A stretch of 6,524 nt of DNA from Gammaproteobacteria bacterium (lineage in GTDB: Bacteria > Pseudomonadota > Gammaproteobacteria > Steroidobacterales > SZUA-146): positions 1-6,524 of the forward strand of contig JABDLQ010000336.1 in the NCBI GenBank assembly GCA_013002925.1, written 5' to 3'. Positions 1 through 6,238 of the stretch are shown here, piece by piece. The notes under the pieces were generated by a model. The model did not search any database and was not told the origin of the DNA. It saw only the letters and a list, made by a program, of their open reading frames with translations. Position numbers and translations under genes: made by a program. Position 1 is the stretch's first letter; every line of letters starts with the position of its first letter.

Positions 1-1087
1 CCACCTGGTGGATAAACCCGGTGTAGCCGGTCCAGTTATCGCTTTCCTGGGGTTCTGACAAGGCAGCGTGCCACTCAAAATTATCATGGGTCCTCGCCAA
101 CTCGTCAAAATCGTCGACATAGAACAGTTCCCGGAGACTTCTCGCGCCATACCAGAACGTCATCTTGCGCTTGCTATGCAGCCGTCTGAGCTGATCAAAT
201 ATGTGCGAACGCATGGGAGCCATGCCGGCACCACCGCCAATAAACACCATTTCATTGCTCGTATCGCGCACGAAAAAGTCGCCATAAGGACCTGATATTA
301 CGAGTTTATCACCTGCTTTCAGATTGAAAAGATAAGACGACATCAGACCGGTAGGAACACTCTCGTCGGCCCCGGGTGGGGGCGTCGCAATTCGGATGTT
401 GAGCATGACGATGCCTTTTTCCAAAGGATAGTTCGCCATTGAATAAGCCCGGGTGACCTCACTTTTCGTGGTGGAGGTATAGCGCCACATATCGTGGCGA
501 TCCCATTCATCACGAAATTCAGCATCAATATCAAAGTCGGTGTAGTTAAGACTGTGCGGAGGACACTCTGTCTGGATATAACCGCCGGCACGAAAATCAA
601 GTGTCTGCTGATCGGGCAACTCCAGCACGAGCTCCTTGATATACGTCGCCACATTACGGTTGGATCGAACCGTGCAATCAAATTTGCGTACGCCAAATAC
701 CTCTGCCGGCAAACGGATGACCATATCCTCTTTCACGGCCACCTGGCACGCCAGCCGATAGTGTTCAGCCGCTTCGCGTTTTGTGATCAATCCGGCCTCG
801 GTCGGTAATATTGCTCCACCGCCTGTCAATACCTGGGCTTTGCATTGGCCACAGGTACCTTTACCACCACAGGCCGATGACAGAAACAAGCTGGCTTCGG
901 ACAACCCGTTCAGCAATTTCCCACCGGCCGCCATGTGGATGGTTTTTTCATCGTTGACGAGGACTGAAACATCACCACTTGCAACAAGCCACGAGCGTGC
1001 AGATAAAATAACTGCCACAAGCAATAAGATAATCACCGTGAAAAAGGCCACGCCGAGTAGAATCTGGGTCAGAGCTGCGGATGTCAC
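1..1087 (-). CDS. nqrF: Na+-translocating NADH:quinone reductase subunit F (NADH dehydrogenase subunit), C-terminus cut by window edge
   Basis: NqrF is the electron-entry subunit: it oxidises NADH on the cytoplasmic side and passes electrons through FAD and a 2Fe-2S cluster into the pump. The frame gives 362 residues with no stop before the edge; about 45 of the usual ~407 are missing. Seen in order: one membrane helix (about 8-30); a ferredoxin-type domain with cluster ligands C73, C79, C82 (CGGKGTCGQC) and C114 (LACQV); an FAD domain with RAYSMANYP at 213-221; and an NADH-binding domain with GGGAGMAPMRSHIFDQL from 284, ending in NWTGYTGFIHQV. The start is a GTG whose last two bases are shared with the nqrE TGA (GTGA overlap). 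No better upstream start exists, and the protein then begins just before the helix, as in the family. Only a weak AGGT precedes the start, so coupling to nqrE is likely. The ferredoxin and diaphorase domain order separates it from Rnf subunits. Confidence 0.97.
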   Translation of the reverse strand, partial: MTSAALTQILLGVAFFTVIILLLVAVILSARSWLVASGDVSVLVNDEKTIHMAAGGKLLNGLSEASLFLSSACGGKGTCGQCKAQVLTGGGAILPTEAGLITKREAAEHYRLACQVAVKEDMVIRLPAEVFGVRKFDCTVRSNRNVATYIKELVLELPDQQTLDFRAGGYIQTECPPHSLNYTDFDIDAEFRDEWDRHDMWRYTSTTKSEVTRAYSMANYPLEKGIVMLNIRIATPPPGADESVPTGLMSSYLFNLKAGDKLVISGPYGDFFVRDTSNEMVFIGGGAGMAPMRSHIFDQLRRLHSKRKMTFWYGARSLRELFYVDDFDELARTHDNFEWHAALSEPQESDNWTGYTGFIHQV

Positions 1088-1692
1088 AATCGGATACCTG
1101 CAAAACCCATAAAGCCCAGTGACATCAGGCCGACAATAATAAACGTGATACCCAGTCCCTGTAGTCCGGCCGGAATGTCACTGTACTTGAGTTTTTCCCG
1201 AATACCGGCCAGCGCCACGATTGCCAGTGCCCAACCGGTGCCACTACCGAGTCCGTAGACTACGCTCTCGGTAAAACCGTAGTTACGCTCGACCATGAAC
1301 AGGCTGCCGCCAAGAATGGCGCAGTTGACGGTGATCAACGGCAGAAAAATCCCCAATGCGTTGTACAGTTTGGGGAAAAACTTGTCCAACGTCATTTCCA
1401 GAATCTGTACCAGCGCAGCAATGACGCCAATATAGCTGACCAGACCCAAAAAACTCAGGTCAACTTCTGGTAGCCCCGCCCAGGCCAGTGCGCCCGGGCG
1501 CAGCGCGTATTGAAAAACAAGATTGTTCACAGGCACCGTGACGGTCTGGACTGCGATTACCGCCAGCCCCAGGCCTGCCGCCGTTTCGACTTTTTTTGAT
1601 ACCGCAAGAAACGTGCACATCCCCAAAAAGAAGGCCAGTGCCAGGTTCTCGACGAACACCGCTTTGATAAAGAGGTTTACATAGGAATCCAT
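1084..1692 (-). CDS. nqrE: Na+-translocating NADH:quinone reductase subunit E (membrane subunit)
   Basis: NqrE is an integral membrane subunit, paralogous to NqrD, and together they hold an intramembrane iron centre that relays electrons from NqrF to NqrC. The 202-residue product is close to the usual ~198 and shows about six hydrophobic segments. C26 (GMCTFLAVSKKVETA) and C124 (VNCAILGGSLFMVERNYGF) fit the two conserved iron-ligand cysteines (C26 and C120 in Vibrio cholerae). E99 (QILEM) fits the conserved acidic residue linked to Na+ uptake (E95 there), as I recall the literature. The ATG shares one base with the nqrD TAA (TAATG). A GGAAG lies eight bases upstream of the ATG. The stop overlaps the nqrF start. 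RnfA is the Rnf homologue, but the flanking NqrD and NqrF settle the identity. Confidence 0.98.
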   Translation of the reverse strand: MDSYVNLFIKAVFVENLALAFFLGMCTFLAVSKKVETAAGLGLAVIAVQTVTVPVNNLVFQYALRPGALAWAGLPEVDLSFLGLVSYIGVIAALVQILEMTLDKFFPKLYNALGIFLPLITVNCAILGGSLFMVERNYGFTESVVYGLGSGTGWALAIVALAGIREKLKYSDIPAGLQGLGITFIIVGLMSLGFMGFAGIRL

Positions 1693-2354
1693 TAGCGCGC
1701 TTCCGACCCGACGGCATTGTGAATTTCAAATTCCGGCTGTTCAACCTGTGCTGTTTTCCAGGTACGAATGCCCCAGATCATCAGGCCGATGATAAAAAAA
1801 GCACTGGGTGGCAACAGCATCATGCCGTTGGGTTCATACCAGCCTGAGTCCTTGGTCAGTGGCAGGATTTGTACACCCAATAACGATCCTGCGCCCAGCA
1901 GTTCACGGCTTACGGCGATAAAAATCAATATCACACTGTAGCCCAATCCATTGCCAAGACCGTCAAGAAAGCTGAGGCGCACGCCATTGTGCATGGCAAA
2001 ACTCTCAGCTCGACCCAGCACGATGCAGTTGGTGATGATCAAACCGACAAACACCGACAGCTGCTTGCTGGTTTCGTAGGCAAAGGCCCGCATGAGTTGA
2101 TCAACGATAATCACCAGTGATGCAATGATAGTCATTTGTACGATCAGGCGAATGTTGTTGGGAATGTAATGCCGGATGGAGCTGACCGCCGTATTGGACA
2201 GGACACACACGCTGGTCAATGCGAGGCACATTAGCAATGTCGGCATTAACGAAGTAGTTACGGCAAGTGCCGAACAAATACCAAGCATTTGCAGGGTGAT
2301 CGGATTGTTGTCCACCAAAGGATCGATCAGGACAGTTTTCGACGTCGCAGTCAT
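1692..2354 (-). CDS. nqrD: Na+-translocating NADH:quinone reductase subunit D (membrane subunit)
   Basis: NqrD is the inverted-topology partner of NqrE in the membrane core; the two subunits share the iron centre and line part of the Na+ path. The product has 220 residues, against about 210 usually; the extra length is a polar C-terminal tail after the last helix (about 200-220). Iron-ligand cysteines are C27 (GICSALAV) and C110 (ITNCIVLGRAE). Other conserved blocks are NPITLQMLGICSALAVTT, acidic D85 (VDQLMRA), D131 (FLDGLGNGLGYS) and NGMMLLPPSAFFIIG. Six transmembrane segments are visible. The ATG sits in an ATGA overlap with the nqrC stop and has a strong ribosome-binding site at 2358-2365. 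The homologue in Rnf is RnfE; the operon context shows Nqr. Confidence 0.98.
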   Translation of the reverse strand: MTATSKTVLIDPLVDNNPITLQMLGICSALAVTTSLMPTLLMCLALTSVCVLSNTAVSSIRHYIPNNIRLIVQMTIIASLVIIVDQLMRAFAYETSKQLSVFVGLIITNCIVLGRAESFAMHNGVRLSFLDGLGNGLGYSVILIFIAVSRELLGAGSLLGVQILPLTKDSGWYEPNGMMLLPPSAFFIIGLMIWGIRTWKTAQVEQPEFEIHNAVGSEAR

Positions 2355-3232
2355 TGCACCTCCCCGGTTGCCTTGAGCCGTGTGAGATAAGGCCCGAATC
2401 CTTCGTCTCCGAGCCAGTAATGCATCAGATTTGTGACGCCGCGGCCAGTCAGCGTAGAACCGGCCAGACCGTCTACCTGGTAACGCGCCGCAGACGTTCC
2501 GTCCCCGGCGCCGGCACGGTCATCGACCACGCCTCGGATCACCTCGATTTTTGGTTCGCCATCGGGGCCAAACGCCAGCTTTCCCTGCCACTGTGCGCGC
2601 CAGCGCGGATTATCGACCTCTCCCCCCAGGCCCGGCGTTTCAGCTTGCTGGTAGAACCGTAATCCCTTAATGGTATTGGCATCGCCTTCAAATGCTAAAA
2701 AACCGTACATGGTCGACCATAAGCCGTAGCCGTAGACCGGGAGTATCAACGTGTTGAGGCCGGACTCGCCTCGTACCATGTATACGGTGGCGTATTTTGC
2801 GCGTTGCACGATGTTGGCGATATCCCGGGCGGCGGGAATTTCGACCGCAAGTTCCGGGTCGCGACTGGCGGCCTGCGCATCAAAAGTCGCCGGATCCAGT
2901 GTGTCGACATACTCTCCACTGGCAAGCTCCACGACATGTGCTTCGATCTGACTGAATAATTGTTCGAGGCTTTGCTCTTTACCCGAAGCATCTTGCCCGG
3001 AGTTATCCAGCAGGCCTGCAACTTCCAGAATAATGCGTTGCCGGTTTTGTTTCTCATTGTCGAGTTGCAGCGGTCGTAACAACACGGCGGTACCAGAGAC
3101 CAGCACAGAACACACGATACTCAGGGCAACGGCAACCATAACGATGTTACCGGTACTGTTTTGCGGTGCATTCCTGATCCTGGCGATCCAGCCGCTTTGT
3201 GTCCCGCCATTGCTGTGTGAATCAGCCTGCAA
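2351..3232 (-). CDS. nqrC: Na+-translocating NADH:quinone reductase subunit C (covalent-FMN subunit), TTG start
   Basis: NqrC carries one covalently bound FMN in a periplasmic domain and relays electrons between the NqrD/E iron centre and NqrB. The 293 residues exceed the usual ~255-260. There is a polar N-terminal extension of about 28 residues before the single membrane helix (about 29-51, NIVMVAVALSIVCSVLVSG), and a longer, polar region at about 75-130. The family block AETPGLGGEVDNPRW is at 197-211. The flavin attachment motif is DGLAGST (254-260), followed by LTGRGVTNLMHYW; T260 is the expected acceptor of FMN delivered by ApbE. The usual form is DGxSGAT, so two motif positions differ while Asp and Thr are kept. 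The start is TTG, chosen because AAGGAGG lies seven bases upstream; the next in-frame Met (32) is inside the helix. It overlaps nqrB by 11 bases and nqrD by 4. Confidence 0.96.
   Translation of the reverse strand: MQADSHSNGGTQSGWIARIRNAPQNSTGNIVMVAVALSIVCSVLVSGTAVLLRPLQLDNEKQNRQRIILEVAGLLDNSGQDASGKEQSLEQLFSQIEAHVVELASGEYVDTLDPATFDAQAASRDPELAVEIPAARDIANIVQRAKYATVYMVRGESGLNTLILPVYGYGLWSTMYGFLAFEGDANTIKGLRFYQQAETPGLGGEVDNPRWRAQWQGKLAFGPDGEPKIEVIRGVVDDRAGAGDGTSAARYQVDGLAGSTLTGRGVTNLMHYWLGDEGFGPYLTRLKATGEVQ
2358..2365 (-). promoter_or_regulatory. Strong ribosome-binding site of nqrD
   Basis: The minus strand reads GGGGAGGT, with GGAGG four bases before the ATG at 2354. It lies inside the last codons of nqrC. 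It is one of the two best Shine-Dalgarno sequences in the operon and supports the nqrD start. It may let nqrD be translated by fresh ribosomes as well as by coupling from nqrC. Confidence 0.8.
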
Positions 3233-4436
3233 GGCGTCGCCTCCTTCTTCTTATATTGGCCTGGATGACCGCATAATCAATTAATGGCGCGAAGACATTG
3301 GCAAACAATATTGCGAGCATTATCCCCTCCGGATAGGCAGGATTACTGACCCGGATGACCACGGTCAAAATACCGATCAGCGCGCCGTATATCCAACGGC
3401 CCGTATTGGTTGTGGTGGCCGTGACCGGATCTGTTGCCATAAATACCATACCAAAAGCAAAGCCACCCAGGACCAGGTGCCAGTACCACGACATGGCAAA
3501 CATCGGGTTCGTGTCGCTGCCCACGGCGTTGTAGAGCAGCGTGGTCAACACCATACCGGCAAACGTTCCGACAATGATGCGCCAGGACGCAATTCCGGAA
3601 TAGATCAAAAGGACGGCGCCCAGAAGACAGGCCAACGCAGAAGTCTCCCCCAAAGAACCCTGCAGCTGACCGATGAAAGCCTGGCTCCAGGTCAGACCGC
3701 TGGCCACCACACCGTCAAGACCCTGTAACGCACTGATCCCCAGCGCCGTCGCTCCGCTGAAGCCATCTACGGCAGTCCACACCGCATCGCCGGAGATCTG
3801 GGCCGGATAGGCAAAATACAAAAAAGCCCGGCCTACCAGTGCCGGGTTCAAAATATTCTTGCCGGTGCCGCCAAAGACCTCCTTGCCGATCACGACGCCA
3901 AAGGAAATCCCCAGCGCTACCTGCCACAGCGGTATGGTCGCAGGAAGAATAAGGGCATAGAGTAACGAAGTAACGAAAAACCCTTCATTAACCTCGTGTT
4001 TGCGGACAGTGGCAAACAGCACTTCCCAAAAGCCGCCTGCCGCCATTGTGACGATGTAGATGGGCAGAAAATAGCTCAAGCCATGCAGCGTATTTGCCAC
4101 CACACTGTCAGCTGCATAGCCAACGCCGAGCCAGCCCAGAACCACACCACGCCAACCGGCCGCACTTTCGATCCCGAGACTGGCCATGGCGGTGTTGGCC
4201 TGATATCCCACATTCCACATACCCATCAGCGCCGCGGGTGCTGCTGCGATCACCACGATGATCATGACGCGCTTCAGGTCCAGCGCATCGCGGATATGTG
4301 GGGCACCCCGCGTTAAATCCGGCGGAGAATAAAACATAGTGTCGACCATTTCATACAGCGCATAAAAGCGTTCGAGTTTGCCACCTTTGGCAAAATGCGG
4401 ATGAAGTCGGTCAAGTGTGTTGCGCAGTTTGCTCAT
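3222..4436 (-). CDS. nqrB: Na+-translocating NADH:quinone reductase subunit B (membrane, covalent FMN, quinone-reducing core)
   Basis: NqrB is the largest membrane subunit. It carries a covalent FMN and, in studied enzymes, riboflavin, and it contains the Na+ channel and the ubiquinone-reduction site. The 404-residue product is near family length (~410-415), with about ten hydrophobic helices. Seen: the N-terminal stretch APHIRDALDLKRVM (45-58); RKHEVNEGFFVTSLLYALI (145-163); KEVFGGTGKNILNPALVGRA (185-204); the flavin site DGFSGAT (224-230) with T230 as FMN acceptor; MATDPVTATTT (333-343); and NPAYPEGIMLAILFANVFAP (365-384). It ends in six arginines and LAG, encoded over the nqrC ribosome-binding site. 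The ATG shares one base with the nqrA TAA. No strong Shine-Dalgarno precedes it, so coupling to nqrA is likely. The Rnf homologue is RnfD. Confidence 0.99.
   Translation of the reverse strand: MSKLRNTLDRLHPHFAKGGKLERFYALYEMVDTMFYSPPDLTRGAPHIRDALDLKRVMIIVVIAAAPAALMGMWNVGYQANTAMASLGIESAAGWRGVVLGWLGVGYAADSVVANTLHGLSYFLPIYIVTMAAGGFWEVLFATVRKHEVNEGFFVTSLLYALILPATIPLWQVALGISFGVVIGKEVFGGTGKNILNPALVGRAFLYFAYPAQISGDAVWTAVDGFSGATALGISALQGLDGVVASGLTWSQAFIGQLQGSLGETSALACLLGAVLLIYSGIASWRIIVGTFAGMVLTTLLYNAVGSDTNPMFAMSWYWHLVLGGFAFGMVFMATDPVTATTTNTGRWIYGALIGILTVVIRVSNPAYPEGIMLAILFANVFAPLIDYAVIQANIRRRRRRLAG
3240..3246 (-). promoter_or_regulatory. Ribosome-binding site of nqrC inside the end of nqrB
   Basis: The minus strand reads AAGGAGG seven bases before a TTG codon at 3232. 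This decides the nqrC start. In the nqrB frame the purine-rich stretch encodes consecutive arginines (AGA AGA AGG AGG CGA CGC), so the same bases serve as nqrB C-terminal codons and as the nqrC Shine-Dalgarno sequence. The strong site probably compensates for the weak TTG initiator. Confidence 0.85.
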
Positions 4437-5782
4437 TAGCCGAATTTCTCAATCTGGGTGAGACAGGCCCGAAGTTCCGTGCCGTACTCATGTTTGCCGG
4501 AACACACGAATGAACACAGTGCGAGATCTTCTTCATCGAGTTCCAGGCAACCAAGCGCTTGGGCAGAATCGGTGTCGCGCACGACCAGTGCTTTCAACAG
4601 CGGCGTGGGCAGCAGGTCAAGCGGCATGACCGGTTCAAAGTTTCCGATCGGAACGATTGCGCGCGGACTGCCATTTTGCGAGGTCGACAGATCAAAGGGT
4701 TTGCGATGGAGCAGATGTCCCGCAAATGCGCGTATACCGGAAAATTTGCTCGCTCCAGGCATCATATAGTTTATAAACTCCCGTGGCTGTCCCTCTGGCA
4801 CCACCGAGATTTGCATGTGATATCGCCCCAGATAATTGAGCGCGTCAAAGGCACGATGACCGGACAGAACCGATCCGGAAACGACACGGGCGGGACCAGG
4901 CAACAACTCACCAGCAAGAAGGTTCTCCGTGCTTGCACCGAGACGCGTGCGGATCAGTCGTGGTTCACGAACCCTGGAGCCTCCCAGTGCAACAATGCGC
5001 TCCGTCCACAATGCTCCCGTTGTAAAAAGCCGCCCTGCAGCGATGACGTCCTGATAGTTCAGATGCCAGACGACCCGGTCTGCGGTAACGGGGTTCAGAA
5101 AATGAATATGTGTGCCCACCAGTCCGGCCGGGTGCGGTCCGCTGACTGAAACCTGCTGAACGTGTGGATTATCCGTAAAGGCAATTTTAGGATCCGGTGC
5201 CGTACAGACATAGACTTTCCCGTCGGTGAGTCGGGACAGGATATCAAGGCCATCCAGAAAATCCTGTTGATATTCTGCTATGACGATGGCCGGATCAGCG
5301 GCAAGTGGATTGGTGTCCAGGGCCGAGACAAAGATTGCGTGGGGTTCGGTGTCGATTTGCGGAATCTTGCTATAGGGCCGGGTTCGCAATGCTGTCCATA
5401 GCCCGGACTCGATCAGGGTATCCCGAACACTCTGTTTGCCAAGTGTGGACAACGTCGCCCGAGGGTACGAAGGAAATTCCGGTTCAGCGTCACCTTCCAG
5501 TTCGATGACAACCGACTGCAACATGCGGCGCGCACCGCGATTGATCGCCGTCACGACACCGGTGCCTGGCGCAACAAATGGCACTCCGGGCGTTTGTTTG
5601 TCTTCGAACAGGCTTTGACCCAATGTTACCCGAGTACCGATTTCAACTTTCATGCGCGGACGCAACCCCACGTAATCGCGCCCGAGCAAGGCGACAGAAC
5701 GCGTATTGCTCGCTGTATCGATCACTTGCTGCGGCTCACCCGCCAACGGAATAGACAGCCCTTTACGTACGTCGATGCGCAT
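4436..5782 (-). CDS. nqrA: Na+-translocating NADH:quinone reductase subunit A (cytoplasmic-side subunit)
   Basis: NqrA is the first gene of the operon and the large peripheral subunit on the cytoplasmic face, related to RnfC. The ATG at 5782 gives 448 residues, matching the family's ~446-448, and starts with MRIDVRKGLSIPLAG as expected. The frame stays open to a GTG at 5845, but those extra 21 residues have no family counterpart. Seen: KQTPGVPFVAPGTGVVTAIN (62-81, beta-barrel/biotinyl-like fold); TRPYSKIP (134-141); SGPHPAGLVGTHIHFLNPV (214-232); INYMMPGASKFS (337-348); and, near the C-terminus, CSFVCSGKHEYGTELR (423-438). The last block usually reads FVCPGKxEYG, so Ser replaces Pro at 428. 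There is no cofactor motif, as expected. No clear Shine-Dalgarno precedes the ATG; an A-rich stretch lies there instead. The stop overlaps nqrB by one base. Confidence 0.97.
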   Translation of the reverse strand: MRIDVRKGLSIPLAGEPQQVIDTASNTRSVALLGRDYVGLRPRMKVEIGTRVTLGQSLFEDKQTPGVPFVAPGTGVVTAINRGARRMLQSVVIELEGDAEPEFPSYPRATLSTLGKQSVRDTLIESGLWTALRTRPYSKIPQIDTEPHAIFVSALDTNPLAADPAIVIAEYQQDFLDGLDILSRLTDGKVYVCTAPDPKIAFTDNPHVQQVSVSGPHPAGLVGTHIHFLNPVTADRVVWHLNYQDVIAAGRLFTTGALWTERIVALGGSRVREPRLIRTRLGASTENLLAGELLPGPARVVSGSVLSGHRAFDALNYLGRYHMQISVVPEGQPREFINYMMPGASKFSGIRAFAGHLLHRKPFDLSTSQNGSPRAIVPIGNFEPVMPLDLLPTPLLKALVVRDTDSAQALGCLELDEEDLALCSFVCSGKHEYGTELRACLTQIEKFG

Positions 5783-5895
5783 GGTTTTTTTGATGTTGAC
5801 CCCATTTGATGGCACAGCTATACGGTTTATCCGGCAACTGTACACGTTCGATTGGCGAGCGTTCTCAGCCCCGCATACCCACTCAGCCGACGCTC

Positions 5896-5901
5896 ATTGT
5901 A
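5896..5901 (-). promoter_or_regulatory. Possible -10 element of the nqr operon promoter
   Basis: The minus strand reads TACAAT, five of six matches to the sigma-70 -10 consensus, about 114 bases before the nqrA ATG. It would give a 5' leader of roughly 105 bases. No good -35 box lies 16-18 bases upstream, so a activator-dependent promoter or a chance match are both possible. It is the best -10-like hexamer I found between the tandem repeat and nqrA. Confidence 0.22.
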
Positions 5902-5946
5902 ACCTTTCGTACTGTGGCCTACAGAACTTTTTCACTGAATACGTAT

Positions 5947-5970
5947 ATGCCGCAGATAGATGCCGCAGAT
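5947..5970. repeat. Perfect 11-base tandem direct repeat upstream of nqrA, candidate regulator site
   Basis: ATGCCGCAGAT occurs at 5947-5957 and again at 5960-5970, a 13-base period. With the two bases after each copy, 12 of 13 positions match. It lies about 165-190 bases upstream of the nqrA ATG and just upstream of the possible -10 element on the nqr strand. By rough count, an adjacent perfect 11-mer repeat is unlikely by chance in a region this size. It may bind a regulator, but I recognise no known box. Confidence 0.6.
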
Positions 5971-5975
5971 TGCAC

Positions 5976-5996
5976 AAAAAAGGCTCAGCCAGAGCC
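5976..5996 (-). terminator. Possible rho-independent terminator, minus strand, upstream of nqrA
   Basis: On the minus strand GGCTC (5996-5992), loop TGGCT and GAGCC (5986-5982) form a 5-base-pair GC-rich stem followed at once by six T (5981-5976). This is the layout of an intrinsic terminator, though the stem is short. It points the same way as nqrA but lies before it. It could end a short minus-strand transcript made from 6000-6340, protect nqr from read-through, or act as a leader attenuator if the nqr promoter lies further upstream. Confidence 0.45.
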
Positions 5997-6015
5997 AGCG
6001 GTAATATCACGCTGA

Positions 6016-6039
6016 TGATTGCTGCGTGCGCTGCAATCA
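6016..6039. repeat. Inverted repeat that can form a hairpin
   Basis: TGATTGC (6016-6022) and GCAATCA (6033-6039) are perfect 7-base complements around a 10-base loop that could pair further inside (GC/GC after one T-T mismatch). It lies 20 bases from the terminator-like hairpin and would precede it in a minus-strand transcript. A repeat of this size could occur by chance in the region. Confidence 0.3.
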
Positions 6040-6212
6040 GTTGGCCAGCACGTGCCTTGAAGGTAACAGCGGGAATTTAGTGTTCCTGAGGCACGTTGCT
6101 CGGCCACTGCGAGCCGTGTGTACAGCGCTCGATTCATGGTGGCTGTCCCATCGGACTTGCCATCGGGCTATTTCTTGTTGATCTATCCGTGTGTAGGTTC
6201 CTCGGGCCAAAA

Positions 6213-6238
6213 TGACACGTATTTGTACGTGTTGACAC
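6213..6238 (+). promoter_or_regulatory. Inverted repeat and paired TGACAC boxes abutting a TTGACA hexamer, candidate operator/-35
   Basis: ACACGTA (6215-6221) and TACGTGT (6226-6232) are perfect inverted repeats with a 4-base spacer. TTGACA, the exact sigma-70 -35 consensus, occupies 6232-6237 and shares its first T with the right arm. TGACAC occurs at 6213-6218 and 6233-6238, 20 bases apart, close to two helical turns. This resembles an operator overlapping a promoter for the gene at 6344. However, no good -10 lies 16-18 bases downstream (the best is GACACT), so the promoter call is weak. Confidence 0.3.

Noticed and set aside
343..696. 117-residue minus-strand open frame
   Set aside because: It overlaps nqrF on the same strand in another frame; the nqrF frame is conserved throughout this stretch.
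4559..5149. 196-residue plus-strand open frame
   Set aside because: It lies entirely antisense to the well-conserved nqrA and its translation shows no domain or plausible composition; it is a frame shadow.
1..5782. Alternative reading as an Rnf complex
   Set aside because: Rnf shares homologues of NqrB-E and a relative of NqrA, but it has the ferredoxin-like RnfB and lacks the NqrF diaphorase. Here NqrF is present and no RnfB is found, and the order is A-B-C-D-E-F.
5783..5845. N-terminal extension of nqrA to a GTG at 5845
   Set aside because: The 21 extra residues match nothing in the family, no ribosome-binding site precedes the GTG, and the ATG at 5782 gives the normal 448-residue protein starting at the conserved KKGL-type N-terminus.
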